7,404 nt of DNA from Pseudomonadota bacterium (GTDB lineage: Bacteria; Pseudomonadota; Gammaproteobacteria; Burkholderiales; Burkholderiaceae_C): NCBI GenBank assembly GCA_023435325.1, contig JAEYRT010000285.1, positions 1 through 7,404 of the forward strand. Direction: 5' to 3'. Both the position numbers and the translations under genes were made by a program. The notes below the pieces were generated by a model. That model worked only from the letters and a program-made list of their open reading frames with translations. It had not been told where the DNA came from and searched no databases. Positions 5,225-7,404 of this stretch are shown here, one piece after another. Each line of letters opens with the position of its first letter. Position 1 is the stretch's first letter.

Positions 5225-6930
5225 AGATCATTGAAAGAACCATTCCCGAGAGCACCGTACAGACCCTGGTGCAATCCGGCATCAACCCCTTGCTGGCGCG
5301 TCTGTATGTGGCGCGCGGCGTGCAATCGTGCGAAGAGCTGGACACGGCGCTGGGCAAGTTGCTGCCGCCTTCCGGACTCAAAGGCATTCAGCACGCCGCG
5401 CGCATCCTGGCTGACGCCATTGCTGCACAGCAACGCATCTGCATCGTGGCCGACTATGACTGCGACGGTGCCACGGCCTGTGCCGTGGGCATACGCGGCC
5501 TGCGCATGCTGGGCGCCCGGCATGTGACGTACGAAGTACCCGACCGCATCAACGATGGCTACGGCCTGTCGGCCCCCATTGCGCGCCGTGTACACGCGGC
5601 GGGCCACGAAGTGCTGGTGACGGTGGACAACGGCATCGGCAGTGTTGAAGGTGTGGCCGAGGCCATGCGCCTGGGCCTGACCGTGGTTGTCACCGACCAC
5701 CACCTGCCCGGAGAGGTGCTGCCCACACCGCATGCCATGGTCAACCCCAACCAGCCCGGCTGCAGCTTCGAGAGCAAGGCCATGGCCGGGTGCGGCGTGA
5801 TGTTTTACGTGCTGCTGATGCTGCGCGCCGAGTTGCGCACACGCGGCGTGTTCGATGCCGGCAACCAGCCCAAGCTCGACACCCTGCTGCCCCTTGTGGC
5901 TCTGGGCACCGTGGCCGATGTGGTCAAGCTCGACGCCAACAACCGCCGCCTCGTCGCCCAGGGCCTGCAGCGCATCCGCAAGGGCCACATGCCAGCTGGC
6001 ATCCGCGGCCTGTACGAAGCCGCAGGCAAGGAGTACCGCCAAGCCACAACCACCGATTTCGGCTTTGCCCTGGGCCCGCGCATCAACGCGGCAGGGCGTC
6101 TGGCCGACATGACGATTGGCATTGAATGCCTGCTGACGGATGACTATTCCAAGGCGCTGGCGCTGGCCCAGACACTCACCCGCATCAACCGCGAACGCCA
6201 GGAAATGGAAAGCGGCATGCGCATGCAAGCCTTTGCACTGGCCGACGAACTGTTCGAGGACGGCGTAACACCACCAGCCGCCATCAGCGTGTTCGACCCC
6301 GAGTTCCACGAAGGTGTGGTCGGCATTGTGGCTTCACGTGTCAAGGACCGGCTGCACCGCCCCACCTTTGTGTTTGCGGCCAGCCAGGCCGAGGGCAAGA
6401 GCCATGAACTCAAGGGCTCGGGCCGCTCCATCCCCGGTTTTCACCTGCGTGATGCCCTGGATCTGGTTGCCAAGCGCTGTCCCGGTGTGTTGCTGCGCTT
6501 TGGCGGCCACGCCATGGCAGCGGGGTGCACGATTGCCGAAGACAGATTCCATGAGTTTGAACGCGCCTTTGCACAAGTGGCCCAGGAATGGCTGGACGCC
6601 AAAACCCTGACGCGCTGCGTGGAAACCGACGGCCCGCTGGACCCGGCTTTTCGCAGTGCAGAAATCGTGGAACGCCTGAACCTCGAAGTGTGGGGCCAGG
6701 GTTTCGCCCACCCGACCTTCAGCGAAGATGTGGAAATCCTGTCACAGCGTCTGGTGGCTGAAAAGCATCTGAAGCTGCAGGTGCGCCACCGCGGAGAGGT
6801 GGTGGACGGCATCTGGTTTGGCCGAACCGAGCCATTGCCCGAATGGGTGCATATGGCCTTTCGCCTGGACATCAACGAATTCCGCGGCGAGCGCAAGGTG
6901 CAGTTTCTGGTGGAAGGCGCTGAAGGCTAA
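5221..6930 (+). CDS. recJ: RecJ, single-stranded-DNA-specific 5'-3' exonuclease
   Basis: RecJ is a DHH-superfamily exonuclease that degrades single-stranded DNA 5' to 3', acting in RecF-pathway recombination, mismatch repair and base-excision repair in the cytoplasm. The protein has 569 residues, the normal RecJ length. Motifs in order are VADYDCDG (77-83, metal-binding aspartates), VPDRINDGYGLS (106-117), VTVDNGIG (133-140), the namesake VVTDHHLPG (156-164, DHH at 159-161), LGTVADVV (228-235, D233), and the LGPRINAAGR core (284-293). These are followed by the DHHA1-type segment with GSGRSIPGFHLRDAL (399-413) and FGGHAMAAG (427-435). A C-terminal OB-fold-like region follows (about 460-569). 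The ATG at 5221 overlaps the RpfE-like stop and has no Shine-Dalgarno of its own, so it probably relies on ribosomes finishing the upstream gene. The same frame stays open upstream to 4726 across rpfE, but that extension is unlike RecJ. All catalytic residues appear intact. Confidence 0.97.
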   Translation: MKIIERTIPESTVQTLVQSGINPLLARLYVARGVQSCEELDTALGKLLPPSGLKGIQHAARILADAIAAQQRICIVADYDCDGATACAVGIRGLRMLGARHVTYEVPDRINDGYGLSAPIARRVHAAGHEVLVTVDNGIGSVEGVAEAMRLGLTVVVTDHHLPGEVLPTPHAMVNPNQPGCSFESKAMAGCGVMFYVLLMLRAELRTRGVFDAGNQPKLDTLLPLVALGTVADVVKLDANNRRLVAQGLQRIRKGHMPAGIRGLYEAAGKEYRQATTTDFGFALGPRINAAGRLADMTIGIECLLTDDYSKALALAQTLTRINRERQEMESGMRMQAFALADELFEDGVTPPAAISVFDPEFHEGVVGIVASRVKDRLHRPTFVFAASQAEGKSHELKGSGRSIPGFHLRDALDLVAKRCPGVLLRFGGHAMAAGCTIAEDRFHEFERAFAQVAQEWLDAKTLTRCVETDGPLDPAFRSAEIVERLNLEVWGQGFAHPTFSEDVEILSQRLVAEKHLKLQVRHRGEVVDGIWFGRTEPLPEWVHMAFRLDINEFRGERKVQFLVEGAEG

Positions 6931-6936
6931 AAAGTG

Positions 6937-7012
6937 AGCTGCCAGCGCTTTACCCTCAAGCACTTGCAATATATTTATCTTGCAAGCTGTCTATTAGAAA
7001 GCGTTGACAGCT
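6937..7012. repeat. Nested palindromic intergenic element downstream of recJ
   Basis: An outer inverted repeat, AGCTGCCAGCGCTTT (6937-6951) against AAAGCGTTGACAGCT (6998-7012), matches at 13 of 15 positions. It encloses a perfect inner repeat, CTTGCAA (6963-6969) with TTGCAAG (6980-6986), around an AT-rich centre. The stretch is far more AT-rich than the flanking genes. Its style (GCTGCCAGCGCTT ends, then CTATCAAAAA) resembles short interspersed palindromic repeats that I recall from Comamonadaceae genomes. That link is from memory and unverified. In the recJ message it would fold into a 3' hairpin just before the terminator. Confidence 0.6.
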
Positions 7013-7016
7013 ATCA

Positions 7017-7042
7017 AAAAAGGTCTGCAAGCAGACCTTTTT
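7017..7042. terminator. Bidirectional Rho-independent terminator between recJ and the chemoreceptor gene
   Basis: A 12-base perfect stem, AAAAAGGTCTGC (7017-7028) with GCAGACCTTTTT (7031-7042), has a GC-rich core, a very short loop and a T-run on each strand. It lies 86 bases after the recJ stop and 46 bases beyond the stop of the converging chemoreceptor gene, exactly where a shared terminator for two convergent units is expected. Confidence 0.9.
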
Positions 7043-7088
7043 AAAAGGGTGTTTGGGCTACCAATATACCGATTCGACAGCCTACGGC

Positions 7089-7404
7089 TTAAAAGCTTTC
7101 CCAATCATCTTCAGCCACCGTTGCTTTGGCAGGCTTGGCCGCAGCAGCTGGGGCTTGCAGCTTTTCAACCTTCGCGCTGGGCACATGCTGCGCGGCTGCC
7201 GGTGCCAATGCAGACTTAGCCTGAGACGGCTGCGGCGCATGCGGAGTTGCGGGTTTTTTCATGCCTGCGCTTGCAGCCGCACTCACACGTTTTGCTGATG
7301 CTGCATAAGCAGTGCTTGCGCCGTTGTGATCCACCTTAAAGTTCGCCACTACTTGCGCCAAACGCTGCGCTTGGTCACTCATCGCCACTGCTGCAGCGCT
7401 GGAC
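7089..7404 (-). CDS. Methyl-accepting chemotaxis protein, C-terminal part (N-terminus off the right edge)
   Basis: The frame is open from the right edge to a TAA at 7089-7091, showing the last 104 residues. The first visible part (SSAAAVAMSDQAQRLAQVV followed by ANFKV) is the end of the signalling and methylation helix bundle, as found after the second methylation region of transducers. A linker of about 75 residues rich in Ala, Pro and Lys follows, and the protein ends in DDWESF. The last five residues (DWESF) resemble the NWETF-type pentapeptide that tethers the CheR methyltransferase and CheB in enterobacterial Tar and Tsr, here carried on a long flexible arm. The ligand-binding and HAMP parts are outside the window, so the sensed signal cannot be stated. 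A GTG at 7388 within this frame is internal and not a start. The gene converges on recJ and shares its terminator. Confidence 0.85.
   Translation of the reverse strand, partial: SSAAAVAMSDQAQRLAQVVANFKVDHNGASTAYAASAKRVSAAASAGMKKPATPHAPQPSQAKSALAPAAAQHVPSAKVEKLQAPAAAAKPAKATVAEDDWESF

Noticed and set aside
4876..6309. A 477-codon open frame on the minus strand opposite rpfE and recJ
   Set aside because: It is antisense to RecJ, which has every expected motif, and its composition (Gln, His and Ala rich) is typical of a shadow frame.

Overview
The window is GC-rich, densely coded chromosomal DNA. It most likely comes from a betaproteobacterium of the order Burkholderiales, probably family Comamonadaceae (Comamonas- or Acidovorax-like). 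This placement is an inference from gene order, from protein character (an RpfE-type protein coupled to RecJ, a single LolC/E-type permease next to LolD, and a chemoreceptor with a long Ala/Pro/Lys tail ending in DDWESF), and from a palindromic intergenic element of a style I associate with that family. No database search was possible.

Layout. Bases 1-4131 hold five genes on the minus strand. In transcription order they are a lolC/lolE-type permease (2878-4131), lolD (2205-2885, overlapping the permease by 8 bases), a TatD-family metal-dependent hydrolase (1287-2108), a family-6 uracil-DNA-glycosylase-type hypoxanthine-DNA glycosylase (674-1198), and a spermidine-synthase-like protein that runs off the left edge (1-671). 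A 96-base gap with two palindromes separates lolD from tatD. From 4220 the plus strand carries an RpfE-like gene (4220-5224) and recJ (5221-6930), coupled by an ATGA overlap. A nested inverted-repeat element and a strong bidirectional terminator follow recJ. The window ends with the C-terminal part of a methyl-accepting chemotaxis protein on the minus strand (7089-7404), converging on recJ.

How the genes fit together. The permease and LolD form the inner-membrane machine that releases outer-membrane lipoproteins to LolA. TatD, the hypoxanthine glycosylase and RecJ are all nucleic-acid maintenance functions: 3'-end or damage-linked nuclease, deaminated-adenine removal, and 5'-3' single-strand exonuclease. 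They do not form one operon. The divergent spacer at 4132-4219 must serve both the lol and the rpfE-recJ transcription units.

Overall this is ordinary housekeeping sequence. I see no mobile element, defence island, CRISPR array or RNA gene, and no clear new system. The points most worth a second look are the uncharacterised RpfE-like protein tied to recJ, the single-permease Lol arrangement, the paired palindromes upstream of tatD, and the repeat element after recJ.
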